NCBI GenBank assembly: GCA_902764825.1
Contig: CACWXL010000024.1
Span: 1 to 47,579, forward strand
Length of the DNA: 47,579 nucleotides
Reading direction: 5' to 3'
Source of the DNA: Oscillospiraceae bacterium
GTDB lineage: Bacteria > Bacillota > Clostridia > Saccharofermentanales > Saccharofermentanaceae
In this document: positions 25,583-32,185 of the stretch, in pieces
Position numbering within the stretch: the stretch's first letter is position 1
Layout of the letters: each line of letters opens with the position of its first letter
Notes under the pieces: generated by a model
What the model saw: the letters and a program-made list of their open reading frames with translations, nothing else
What the model was told of the DNA's origin: nothing
The model's database searches: none
Program-made: the position numbers and the translations under genes

Positions 25583-26115
25583 GCAGTAAGCTTTTCGCGA
25601 AAAAGAACATAAAGAACCTTGTTATTGCCCTTGAGATCGTCTTCCTGGCAGCACTTGCTGCGCTGGCCGTCATTACTTACAGGAACAGCAGACCGGTCGC
25701 TTTCAAAACTTCCGGGATGAAGGTCGTCTCCCAAGATCAGGGCATAGATTTTAAGATCGACAGCATCGAGAGATCGACTGACGGCGGTAAAGACTATATA
25801 ACCGTCAAAGGCTGGGTGCTGGAAAGAGGCGTCGAATCCAAGGCGTCTGATCCGTTAAAGGTCGTTCTCATGGATATCAATACCGGAAGATGCTACAGCA
25901 TTCCGACGGTCAGAATGTCCAAGAAGAGCCTTACCAGGCAGTATTATGACGGAGTCAAATATGACGATTCCTGCTTTGAGGCTAAGATCGGCCTTTGCAA
26001 AGAGATTAATGACTCAAGCGAATACCAGGTGCTCATCTATCTGAAGAATTCAGAGGGGAAGAAACTGGTAGATACCCAGACGGGAGTGTTCAGCTGGATC
26101 GGTTCACAAAGCTGA
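25579..26115 (+). CDS. Single-helix membrane-anchored protein coupled to YfhO
   Basis: A 178-residue protein with an N-terminal membrane helix (about 14-35) and an extracytoplasmic, probably all-beta domain (DFKIDSIERS, ITVKGWVLERG, YQVLIYLKNSEGKKLVDT). The start overlaps the YfhO stop by ATGA, so synthesis is coupled and the protein may act as an accessory of YfhO (inference). I do not recognise a named family; the KGWVLERG strand pattern recalls beta modules attached to surface glycosyltransferases. Confidence 0.85.
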   Translation: MSSKLFAKKNIKNLVIALEIVFLAALAALAVITYRNSRPVAFKTSGMKVVSQDQGIDFKIDSIERSTDGGKDYITVKGWVLERGVESKASDPLKVVLMDINTGRCYSIPTVRMSKKSLTRQYYDGVKYDDSCFEAKIGLCKEINDSSEYQVLIYLKNSEGKKLVDTQTGVFSWIGSQS

Positions 26116-26161
26116 AAAAGCGGCACTTTTTAAACCGGATTATTATATTGAAAAAAACTTG

Positions 26162-26190
26162 TTGACAAAAACAAGGCTCGACCATATAAT
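26162..26190 (+). promoter_or_regulatory. Consensus promoter before a truncated tRNA-Gly
   Basis: TTGACA (26162-26167), 17 bases, TATAAT (26185-26190), a perfect promoter. Start expected near 26197, four bases before the tRNA-like sequence. Confidence 0.88.
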
Positions 26191-26200
26191 AATCAGGCAC

Positions 26201-26250
26201 GCGGGATTAACTCAGTGGTAGAGTGTCACCTTGCCAAGGTGAAAGTCGCG
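26201..26250 (+). pseudogene. tRNA-Gly (GCC) cut off after the variable loop
   Basis: The first 50 bases are a normal tRNA-Gly: acceptor 5' strand GCGGGAT, D-arm CTCAGTGGTAGAG, anticodon stem-loop CACC-TTGCCAA-GGTG, variable loop and the first bases of the T-stem (CGCG). The rest of the T-arm, the 3' acceptor strand and CCA are missing; at 26251 the sequence changes to the 3' end of the minus-strand acyltransferase. No matching 3' half was found in the window. It cannot be processed to a working tRNA, yet its promoter is perfect. Confidence 0.88.
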
Positions 26251-26251
26251 C

Positions 26252-27514
26252 TTAAGCCTTCTTCTTTCCCTTAAACAGGAGCCTTTGCAAAAGCTCTGTA
26301 AGCTTTTGCTCGGCAACACCGAGCAAAACGGACAGGATGATTACACCCAGGGCATAGACGAGGAGATTGATCTTTCCGGCCTTGAGAGTCTTATCAGTCT
26401 GGAGCATGCGGAGCGCAGTAAGAGCTGCCAGGTTCATGAGATATGTGTGGAGCGAATATTTGCCGAAGAAACGCGATACCGGATTGCTTACGTGGTATTT
26501 CATCATGAAGATAATGACTGCAAGGCCAAGGAACAGGAACAAGGGCACCTGGCAGAAATATGTCTTGATCTTCTCTTCGATGCCGGGACCCTTGCCCATC
26601 CATTCCGTCCAGTACTGGAACTTCATCTGGCCGAATGAAGACAGCTTGAAGCAGATTGCCGTGATAACGAGGAGCAAAGAGAGCTTGAGGACATAGAGCT
26701 TTTTGAAGAAAGCCGTGATCTCTTTTTCGAAGTTGGCAAAGATAAGGCCCGTGAAGAATGCGGGAGCCGAGTTGACCCACCATTCACCGCTGAACCAGAG
26801 GGCCTTCTGAGCCTGCCACCAGAGAGCTTTTTTGGCGAGGGCGGGGTTGACCCACCAGTTTTTAGCGCCATACCACCAGGCGAAGTGTCCGTTATAGCAG
26901 AAGCCGATGCCAAGGCCGATTATAACGGCAAGTATGACCGCAAAGCAGACCGGACGGATCTTTATAAAGCGGAAGCAAAGGAAGAATACGAGATAAAGAA
27001 TAGCGAGGACAATGGGGAACCAGGCATATTCGTTCATCATGGTAAGGCCCAGGAAGTTGAATATCCAGCGCTCTTTCGGGAGCTTGACGCCCGTTGCCGC
27101 CATAAGGATGCCGTAGACCAGAACGTTTACATAGAAGGGGAGAACGATGGCCTTAACGATCCTGTTCCGTATAAAGCCTTTAAGGTAATCCTTCTTGGTA
27201 TCAAGGCTCTTGATAAGGCCGTAGCCTGAGCAGAAAAAGAAGATCGCAACAAAATAAGCGCCTGCATTTACGAAGGGTGACAGGACCTTCATGTTCTGAA
27301 AGAGCTCTTCCTGGGAAATATGGTGCAGCAAAACGCCTATTGCGGCAAAGCCCCTAAGTGACTTCATCGCATCAAGGCTCGTGAAATCGTCGTTGAACTC
27401 AAGCTTTCTGCCGAACTTGTTGGTTCCTCCCCAGATAAAAAGGATCACACAGGCATAGAGCACGATCTGATCTAAGTCCGGAATGCTGATCAGGCTTTTG
27501 AAAAACTCACTCAT
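26252..27514 (-). CDS. Membrane acyltransferase, acyltransferase-3 family (copy 1)
   Basis: Polytopic membrane protein of 420 residues that probably O-acylates a surface or lipid-linked glycan. The family motif LRGFAAIGVLLHHIS with the essential His lies near residue 60; about ten hydrophobic segments follow, and SRFFGKYSLHTYLMNL near the C-terminus is also typical. A Trp-rich external loop (about 215-250) is notable. GAGAGGTG on the minus strand is the ribosome site. It is a paralogue of the gene at 27904-29376. Its stop codon lies one base after the truncated tRNA-Gly, and no terminator is visible on the minus strand. Confidence 0.92.
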   Translation of the reverse strand: MSEFFKSLISIPDLDQIVLYACVILFIWGGTNKFGRKLEFNDDFTSLDAMKSLRGFAAIGVLLHHISQEELFQNMKVLSPFVNAGAYFVAIFFFCSGYGLIKSLDTKKDYLKGFIRNRIVKAIVLPFYVNVLVYGILMAATGVKLPKERWIFNFLGLTMMNEYAWFPIVLAILYLVFFLCFRFIKIRPVCFAVILAVIIGLGIGFCYNGHFAWWYGAKNWWVNPALAKKALWWQAQKALWFSGEWWVNSAPAFFTGLIFANFEKEITAFFKKLYVLKLSLLLVITAICFKLSSFGQMKFQYWTEWMGKGPGIEEKIKTYFCQVPLFLFLGLAVIIFMMKYHVSNPVSRFFGKYSLHTYLMNLAALTALRMLQTDKTLKAGKINLLVYALGVIILSVLLGVAEQKLTELLQRLLFKGKKKA

Positions 27515-27549
27515 AATGCACCTCTCCCAAGATTCATAACAATGCGTTT

Positions 27550-27558
27550 ATTATCGCA
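27550..27558 (-). promoter_or_regulatory. Extended -10 promoter of acyltransferase copy 1
   Basis: Minus strand TGCGATAAT, within the inverted repeat AATGCG (27541-27546) / CGCATT (27555-27560). The same region is conserved before copy 2. Confidence 0.5.
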
Positions 27559-27698
27559 TTACGGATAAAGCGATTAAACCTGACAAATTGCATCTCTTTA
27601 AATGAAAAAATAAATGGTATCTCAAAATGGAATGAATTGTCCGGAGTATTTGGACTTCAGCGGATTAACCGTATAGCAAATGCGGTGGTTAAGGATTT

Positions 27699-27792
27699 GT
27701 TGCCTTCCGGGAGGACAAAAAGAGCAACATAGAGAGCAACAATGCCAATGTTGCCTTCTAAGCGGGCACAAAGAGCAACATTTGAAGCAACA
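27699..27792. repeat. Two tandem 43-base units at 51-base spacing
   Basis: Unit 1 (27699-27741) and unit 2 (27750-27792) both begin GTTGCCTTC and share AAAGAGCAACAT and AGCAACA, about three quarters identical by eye. On the minus strand each unit reads VALxxxxEGN in the same frame. No function is evident. Confidence 0.7.
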
Positions 27793-27856
27793 ATTCTTAA
27801 CCTGCGGTATAAGAGCGTAAAAAGACACAAGGCATTGAAGAACACTCGCCTCAGTG

Positions 27857-27892
27857 AAAAAACAAGGGCTGCCTTTGATGAAGACAGCCCTT
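27857..27892 (-). terminator. Intrinsic terminator of acyltransferase copy 2
   Basis: Minus strand AAGGGCTG / CAGCCCTT stem (eight pairs) with a 13-base loop, followed on that strand by TTGTTTTTTC. It lies 12 bases behind the stop of the gene at 27904-29376. Confidence 0.85.
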
Positions 27893-27903
27893 TGCGTTAT
27901 CAG

Positions 27904-29376
27904 TTATTTCTTGTTTTTCTTCTTTTTCTTTGGCTTTTCTCTTAAGGAGGTTTCCTCGACCGTCTCGTAGTCTGATACGGCTTCGGCCTTGGCAAGCCCT
28001 AATTCCTCTTTCCTGAACATCGACATCTTTCTGGCGAAGGCATCGTCTTCATTGTCGAGCAGAGAGACTCTCGTGGCAGGCTCTGCTGCAGGCTTCGGAC
28101 TGCCGAAGATCTTTTCCTGTACCCAGGAAGTTATCTTGTATTCGCAGACACCTAACGCAACAGTCAGGAGGATGACGCCTATCGCAAAGGCGAAGAGGTT
28201 GTTGTATCTGTCTCCCATGTAGAACGGTGATCCTTCATCGTTGTACTGAAGGAATCTGAGCAGCATAATGGCTGCAAGGTTCATGAGATATGTATGGAGC
28301 GAATACTTGCCGAAGAAACGGCTGATGGGGTTGCTTACGTGATACTTCATGAGGAAGATGAAGATCGTAACGGGCAGGATCAGGAACAGCGGAAGCTGGC
28401 AGAAGTAAGTTGCGATCTTATTGCCGATCTCGGGTCCCTTCAGATTGAATTCCGTCCAGTAGCCGAACTTAGACTGGCCGATGTCGGATATAGCGAAGCA
28501 GACTTCAGTAATGATGACGAGGATAAAGAAACGCTTCCAGTAGTTTTCCTTGAAGAAGTCGACGATCTTTTTCTCGTAGTTCGCGAAAACAAGACCTGTC
28601 AGGAATGCGGGAGCGGAGTTGACCCACCATTCGCCATGGAACCAGAATACCTTCTCCTTCATCCACCATGTAGCTTCGTTCATATAGTAGTATTCGCTGC
28701 ACCACCAGTTGTCGGGACCTGTCCACCATGCGTAGTGGCCTTCGATCATGGTGCCTATTCCCATAAGGATTATGAATGCGAAGATGATCTTAAAGCATGT
28801 CTTGCGGTTGCTGAACAGACGGAAGGTGACGAAGAACAGGAGATAAAGGATAGCGAGGACTATGGGAAACCATGCAAACTGGTTCATCATGGTAACACCC
28901 AGGAGATTGAAGACCCACTGTTCATTGTCCATAGGAAGTCTTACGAGCGCTATAAGTGCGCCGTAGATCAGGATGTCAACATAGTAGGGGATGATGATCG
29001 ACTTAACGATCCTTTTCTTTATGAAGCCTTTAAGATAACCGGGCTTTGAATCGAAGCTCTTAAGGAGTCCGTAACCTGATGCGAAGAAGAAGATCGCTAC
29101 GAAATAAGCGCCTGCATTAACGAACGGCGACAGGATCCCTTCCTGCTGGAAAACGGGTTCCTGGGAAATGTGGTGGAGGATTACGCCGATGGCTGCAAAG
29201 CCTCTTAAGGACTTCATCGTGTCCAGACTTAAGAAGTCTTCATTGAATTCGTTTTTCTTGAAAAGTTTGTTGGATCTGCCCCATACGAGTATGTAAACAA
29301 ACGCGATCGCAACAATGAAATCTGCTATATTCCACCAGTGGATCGTGTCCGTATGGCCTAGAATGAAACTGAGCAT
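27904..29376 (-). CDS. Membrane acyltransferase, acyltransferase-3 family (copy 2)
   Basis: Paralogue of copy 1, 490 residues. The active-site stretch LRGFAAIGVILHHIS, the long series of membrane helices, the Trp-rich external loop (WWTGPDNWW...GEWWVNS) and the C-terminal SRFFGKYSLHTYLMNL are all conserved; by eye well over half of the residues match. It has an extra cytoplasmic C-terminal tail of about 80 residues ending in a Lys-rich stretch. Ribosome site AAAGG lies on the minus strand before the ATG. The gene is divergent from rmlA and has its own terminator. Substrate unknown; surface polysaccharide acylation is likely from context. Confidence 0.92.
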   Translation of the reverse strand: MLSFILGHTDTIHWWNIADFIVAIAFVYILVWGRSNKLFKKNEFNEDFLSLDTMKSLRGFAAIGVILHHISQEPVFQQEGILSPFVNAGAYFVAIFFFASGYGLLKSFDSKPGYLKGFIKKRIVKSIIIPYYVDILIYGALIALVRLPMDNEQWVFNLLGVTMMNQFAWFPIVLAILYLLFFVTFRLFSNRKTCFKIIFAFIILMGIGTMIEGHYAWWTGPDNWWCSEYYYMNEATWWMKEKVFWFHGEWWVNSAPAFLTGLVFANYEKKIVDFFKENYWKRFFILVIITEVCFAISDIGQSKFGYWTEFNLKGPEIGNKIATYFCQLPLFLILPVTIFIFLMKYHVSNPISRFFGKYSLHTYLMNLAAIMLLRFLQYNDEGSPFYMGDRYNNLFAFAIGVILLTVALGVCEYKITSWVQEKIFGSPKPAAEPATRVSLLDNEDDAFARKMSMFRKEELGLAKAEAVSDYETVEETSLREKPKKKKKNKK

Positions 29377-29409
29377 GCTTAACCTTTACCCCCAAATATC
29401 AATGTTCAT

Positions 29410-29440
29410 ATTGTCGCATAACGCAGGAATATTGTATATT
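29410..29440. promoter_or_regulatory. Overlapping divergent promoters, acyltransferase copy 2 and rmlA
   Basis: Minus strand: TGCGACAAT (29418 to 29410), an extended -10 for the acyltransferase. Plus strand: TTGTCG (29411-29416), 18 bases, TATATT (29435-29440) for rmlA. The minus -10 and the plus -35 occupy the same bases, so the two promoters should compete. Confidence 0.45.
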
Positions 29441-29479
29441 TATATTATCAACAGTTTTTTAATAACTTGGGGGTGCAAT

Positions 29480-30346
29480 ATGAAAGGAATCATTTTAGCG
29501 GCAGGCAAGGGCACACGTCTTTATCCTATTACAAAGCCTGTATGCAAGCCGCTGCTTCCCGTATACGATAAACCGATGATCTACTATCCGCTTTCCGTGC
29601 TTATGGAAGCAGGGATCAAGGATATTCTCGTTATTACTCCGCCGGATGACACAAAGCCGTTCGTAGACCTTCTGGGTGACGGCTCACATCTCGGCATCTC
29701 GATCAAGTACATGGAGCAGAAGGTTCAGAGAGGTATCGCTGACGCCTTCATCATCGCTAAGGATTTTATCGGCTCAGACTCTGTCTGCCTCGCATTGGGC
29801 GACAATATCTTCTATGGTCCTTTCTTCAGAAGGAAGCTCAGAACAGCAGGAAGAAATGAAGAGGGCGCGGTAATCTTCGGTTACTATGTTGCAGACCCCA
29901 GAGCTTTCGGCGTCGTAGAGTTTGATGCTGACGGCAAGGCTGTATCCATTGAAGAGAAGCCCAGACACCCGAAGTCAAATTACATCGTTCCGGGCCTTTA
30001 TTTCTACGATAACCAGGTCGTTGACATCGCAAGCAAGATCCAGCCTTCCGCAAGAGGCGAGCTCGAGATCACTTCCGTTAACGAGGAATATCTTAAGAGA
30101 GGCCAGCTCCACGTAATTCCTTTGGGCAAGGAGTTCTCATGGTTTGACGCAGGCAACCCGGACAGCCTTTACGAAGCAGCAGGCCAGATCAGGGCAGCAC
30201 AGAGATCAGGAAGAATGATCGGCTGTCTTGAAGAGATCGCATGGCACAACAGATGGATCGAGAAAGAGCAGTTCATCGAGATCGCTCATTCCATGTCCAA
30301 GACAAATTACGGCCAGTATCTCGAGTCTTTGGGTGAGGAGATCTGA
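29480..30346 (+). CDS. rmlA: Glucose-1-phosphate thymidylyltransferase
   Basis: Makes dTDP-glucose from glucose-1-phosphate and dTTP, the first step of dTDP-rhamnose and related sugar synthesis. From ATG 29480 it has 288 residues, the usual length. Nucleotide motif IILAAGKGTRLYP, then KPLLPVYDKPMIYYPLSVLM, ALGDNIFYG, VEFDADGKAVSIEEKP and WFDAGNPDSLYEAA are all family marks. rmlBCD are not in this window. The coding region is preceded by GGGGGTG as ribosome site and followed by a terminator. Confidence 0.96.
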   Translation: MKGIILAAGKGTRLYPITKPVCKPLLPVYDKPMIYYPLSVLMEAGIKDILVITPPDDTKPFVDLLGDGSHLGISIKYMEQKVQRGIADAFIIAKDFIGSDSVCLALGDNIFYGPFFRRKLRTAGRNEEGAVIFGYYVADPRAFGVVEFDADGKAVSIEEKPRHPKSNYIVPGLYFYDNQVVDIASKIQPSARGELEITSVNEEYLKRGQLHVIPLGKEFSWFDAGNPDSLYEAAGQIRAAQRSGRMIGCLEEIAWHNRWIEKEQFIEIAHSMSKTNYGQYLESLGEEI

Positions 30347-30382
30347 TTTAGGTTTCACCTATTCGATTTTCCCGGAATAGAA

Positions 30383-30391
30383 TGCTATAAT
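30383..30391 (+). promoter_or_regulatory. Extended -10 promoter for the UPF0251-trxA pair
   Basis: TGCTATAAT with a perfect -10 at 30386-30391; no good -35. Transcription would start near 30398, within the 5' arm of the terminator hairpin at 30393-30420. Confidence 0.55.
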
Positions 30392-30392
30392 T

Positions 30393-30425
30393 GACATATG
30401 TCGTTTTCACGGCATATGTCTTTTT
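30393..30425 (+). terminator. Intrinsic terminator of rmlA
   Basis: GACATATGTCG pairs with CGGCATATGTC (11 pairs, one G-U) over a six-base loop, followed by TTTTT. Ten bases upstream of the ribosome site of the next gene. Confidence 0.8.
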
Positions 30426-30442
30426 ATTAGGAGTTGCTGAAA

Positions 30443-30796
30443 ATGCCAAGGCCGGTAAGAGTCAGAAGAGTTTGTGAGGAGCCTAAATACACGAGATTTG
30501 TGCCTACGGGCGCGGATAAGATCGATGCTCAGGTCTTAACCATCGAAGAGTATGAAGTGATCCGTCACGTGGATTATCAGAAAATGACGCACGAGGAGTG
30601 CGCACGGCAGATGGCCATCTCCAGAACGACAGTGACAGAGATCTATGAGACGGCAAGATTCAAGATCGCCGATTCCCTGATCAACGGAAAGACATTGTGT
30701 ATCGAAGGCGGCAATTACAGAGTTTGCGAAGGTCATGAGTGCTGTAACGCAAAGGGCAACCCGTGCAGTAATGAAGACTGTAGACATGATGAATAA
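30443..30796 (+). CDS. UPF0251 (DUF134) family predicted DNA-binding protein
   Basis: A 117-residue protein beginning MPRPVRVRRVC, the usual start of this family, so ATG 30443 (with TAGGAG upstream) is chosen over TTG 30434. The centre holds a sigma-70 region-4-like helix-turn-helix (MTHEECARQMAISRTTVTEIYETARFK, split by the turn at AIS). The C-terminus has a Cys cluster (CEGHECCNAKGNPCSNEDC) that may bind metal or an Fe-S cluster. The family often neighbours NifX/NifB-like proteins; here it is followed 12 bases later by thioredoxin. Its targets are unknown. Confidence 0.88.
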   Translation: MPRPVRVRRVCEEPKYTRFVPTGADKIDAQVLTIEEYEVIRHVDYQKMTHEECARQMAISRTTVTEIYETARFKIADSLINGKTLCIEGGNYRVCEGHECCNAKGNPCSNEDCRHDE

Positions 30797-30808
30797 AGGA
30801 GAGAATTT

Positions 30809-31129
30809 ATGGCTGAGATTATCTTAGATGACAACAATTTCGAGACAGAGGTATTGGCAAGCGACATTCCTGTACTTGTTGATTTCTGGGCTCCCTGGTG
30901 CGGCCCCTGCAAGATGCTGGGACCTGTCATTGCTGCCATTGCAGAGAAGTATGACGGTAAGATCAAGGTTGGCAAGTACAATGTTGATGATTCGACAGAA
31001 TACGCAGAGAAGTACTTTGTTGAGAGCATTCCTGCCGTTAAGATCTTCAAGGGCGGCGAGATCGTAAACGAATCAATGGGATTTGTTCCCCAGCCCAAGA
31101 TCGAGGCTCTTATCGAAGAGATACTCTGA
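30809..31129 (+). CDS. trxA: Thioredoxin
   Basis: Disulfide reductase of 106 residues with the active site FWAPWCGPCKM (Cys31, Cys34), the cis-Pro in ESIPAVKIFKGGE and normal thioredoxin length. AAAGGAG precedes the ATG. It is cotranscribed with the UPF0251 gene, which may sense redox or metal state through its Cys cluster (inference). Confidence 0.96.
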   Translation: MAEIILDDNNFETEVLASDIPVLVDFWAPWCGPCKMLGPVIAAIAEKYDGKIKVGKYNVDDSTEYAEKYFVESIPAVKIFKGGEIVNESMGFVPQPKIEALIEEIL

Positions 31130-31154
31130 TAAACAGACAGAAATGAAAAACCAA

Positions 31155-31186
31155 GATCCCGGCTTCAGCTATTGAAGTCCGGGATC
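31155..31186. terminator. Bidirectional terminator between trxA and the radical SAM gene
   Basis: GATCCCGGCTTCA pairs with TGAAGTCCGGGATC (one bulged base). On the minus strand TTGGTTTTTC follows, a good T tract; on the plus strand only ATTTCATTT. The minus-strand stop codon (31165-31167) lies inside the hairpin. Confidence 0.8.
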
Positions 31187-32055
31187 ATTTCATTTCCGGA
31201 TGATTCATATTCCTGGATAAAGGCGTTTGTCTGCCCCTTGGATGCGAGGTAGTCTGCTAAGGTATCGCATGTTCTTTTCGAAGGCCTGCCGGCAAGCTTT
31301 CCGGTGCAGGAAGGCATCGGCGTATACTGGCTCATGAGGCTTATGTAGATCTTATTTCCGTATCTGGATGTCAGATAATCTATTACGTGCTTGGAGTCGA
31401 AAAGACCTCCCGGCAGTATCAGGTGCCTTACGATAACGCCTTTTTTGAGCAGTCCGTCTGAGCCCATAACGATGTCTCCGGTCTGTCTTACCATCTCATC
31501 TATCGCACTGCAGCAGACGCTGAAGTAATCCTGCGCGTGCGAGTATTCCGAAGAGAATTTGGATGAGAAGTACTTCATGTCAGGCATGTAGATGTCCACG
31601 AGGCCGTCGAAAAGCCTGAGGGTTGAGACGAGGTCATATCCGGAGCAGTTTACCGCCACCGGGATATTCAGGCCGGATGACCTGGCGATCGCGACAGATT
31701 CGGCGACGGCAGGTGCGAAATGCATCGGAGTCACGAGATTTATATTGTTTGCGCCCTGTTCCTGAAGATCGAGATAAGCATCAGAAAGGCTTTGGGGATC
31801 CATCTTTTTGCCAAAGCCCGTGGGACCTCTTGAGATCGAATAATTCTGGCAGAAGATACAGCCTAAGCTGCATCCTTCGAAGAAAACGGTGCCGCTTCCT
31901 TTGTCTCCTGATATTACCGGTTCTTCGCCATAGTGGAGCTTTATGAGATTGACCAGGGGATATCCGGGCATTCTGCAGAATCCGGTCTTGCCGGAGGTTC
32001 TGTCGGCGCCGCAGCGCCTCGGGCACAGGTTGCAGTTCTCAAACAGGTTTTCCAT
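31165..32055 (-). CDS. Radical SAM protein, PflA/PflX-like
   Basis: A 296-residue protein. The 4Fe-4S radical SAM motif is CSLGCIFCQNY (Cys62, Cys66, Cys69). Upstream is a second Cys group at 8, 11, 15 and 27 (NCNLCPRRCGAD...GFC), as in the uncharacterised PflX-type Fe-S proteins related to pyruvate formate-lyase activase. GSGTVFFEGC and the SGYDLVSTLRLFDGLVDIYMPDMKY stretch (split here) fit that group. No Shine-Dalgarno is seen before the ATG; TAGAAT on the minus strand (32070-32065) would give a leader of about three bases. Its glycyl-radical partner, if any, is not nearby. Confidence 0.9.
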   Translation of the reverse strand: MENLFENCNLCPRRCGADRTSGKTGFCRMPGYPLVNLIKLHYGEEPVISGDKGSGTVFFEGCSLGCIFCQNYSISRGPTGFGKKMDPQSLSDAYLDLQEQGANNINLVTPMHFAPAVAESVAIARSSGLNIPVAVNCSGYDLVSTLRLFDGLVDIYMPDMKYFSSKFSSEYSHAQDYFSVCCSAIDEMVRQTGDIVMGSDGLLKKGVIVRHLILPGGLFDSKHVIDYLTSRYGNKIYISLMSQYTPMPSCTGKLAGRPSKRTCDTLADYLASKGQTNAFIQEYESSGNEMIPDFNS

Positions 32056-32170
32056 AACGGTAATATTCTACTACCAATCTAAAGATTTCCGTTGTTGTTA
32101 TAGCCAACTAAAGACACGAACATGTCACTAAAATACAGACATTTTACCGCATATCTGTATACACGTCTGA

Positions 32171-32179
32171 TGATAAAAT
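32171..32179 (+). promoter_or_regulatory. Extended -10 promoter of purF
   Basis: TGATAAAAT, with TAAAAT at 32174-32179 and no clear -35. The predicted start of transcription is 32186, the A of the purF ATG. No purine riboswitch or PurR box was recognised. Confidence 0.5.
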
Positions 32180-32185
32180 CTATGC

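Larger units (their letters stand above)
27515..27903. other. Gap between the two acyltransferase genes
   Basis: No convincing gene lies here. The gap holds, in order, the minus-strand ribosome site and extended -10 of copy 1 (27520-27560), AT-rich sequence, the 51-base repeat pair at 27699-27792 and the terminator of copy 2. Short minus-strand readings across the repeat lack ribosome sites. Confidence 0.6.

Noticed and set aside
27600..27850. CRISPR-like array in the acyltransferase gap
   Set aside because: Only two diverged units with eight bases between them; no conserved repeat, no spacers of regular length and no cas genes.
28294..29049. 251-residue open reading on the plus strand
   Set aside because: It lies wholly antisense to acyltransferase copy 2, has no ribosome site, and its acidic, Asp/Glu/Val-biased composition is that of a mirror reading of a membrane protein gene.
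26252..29376. Integrated mobile element at the tRNA-Gly
   Set aside because: The tRNA is interrupted and foreign-looking sequence follows, but no integrase, transposase or direct repeat was found, so only a rearrangement is claimed.
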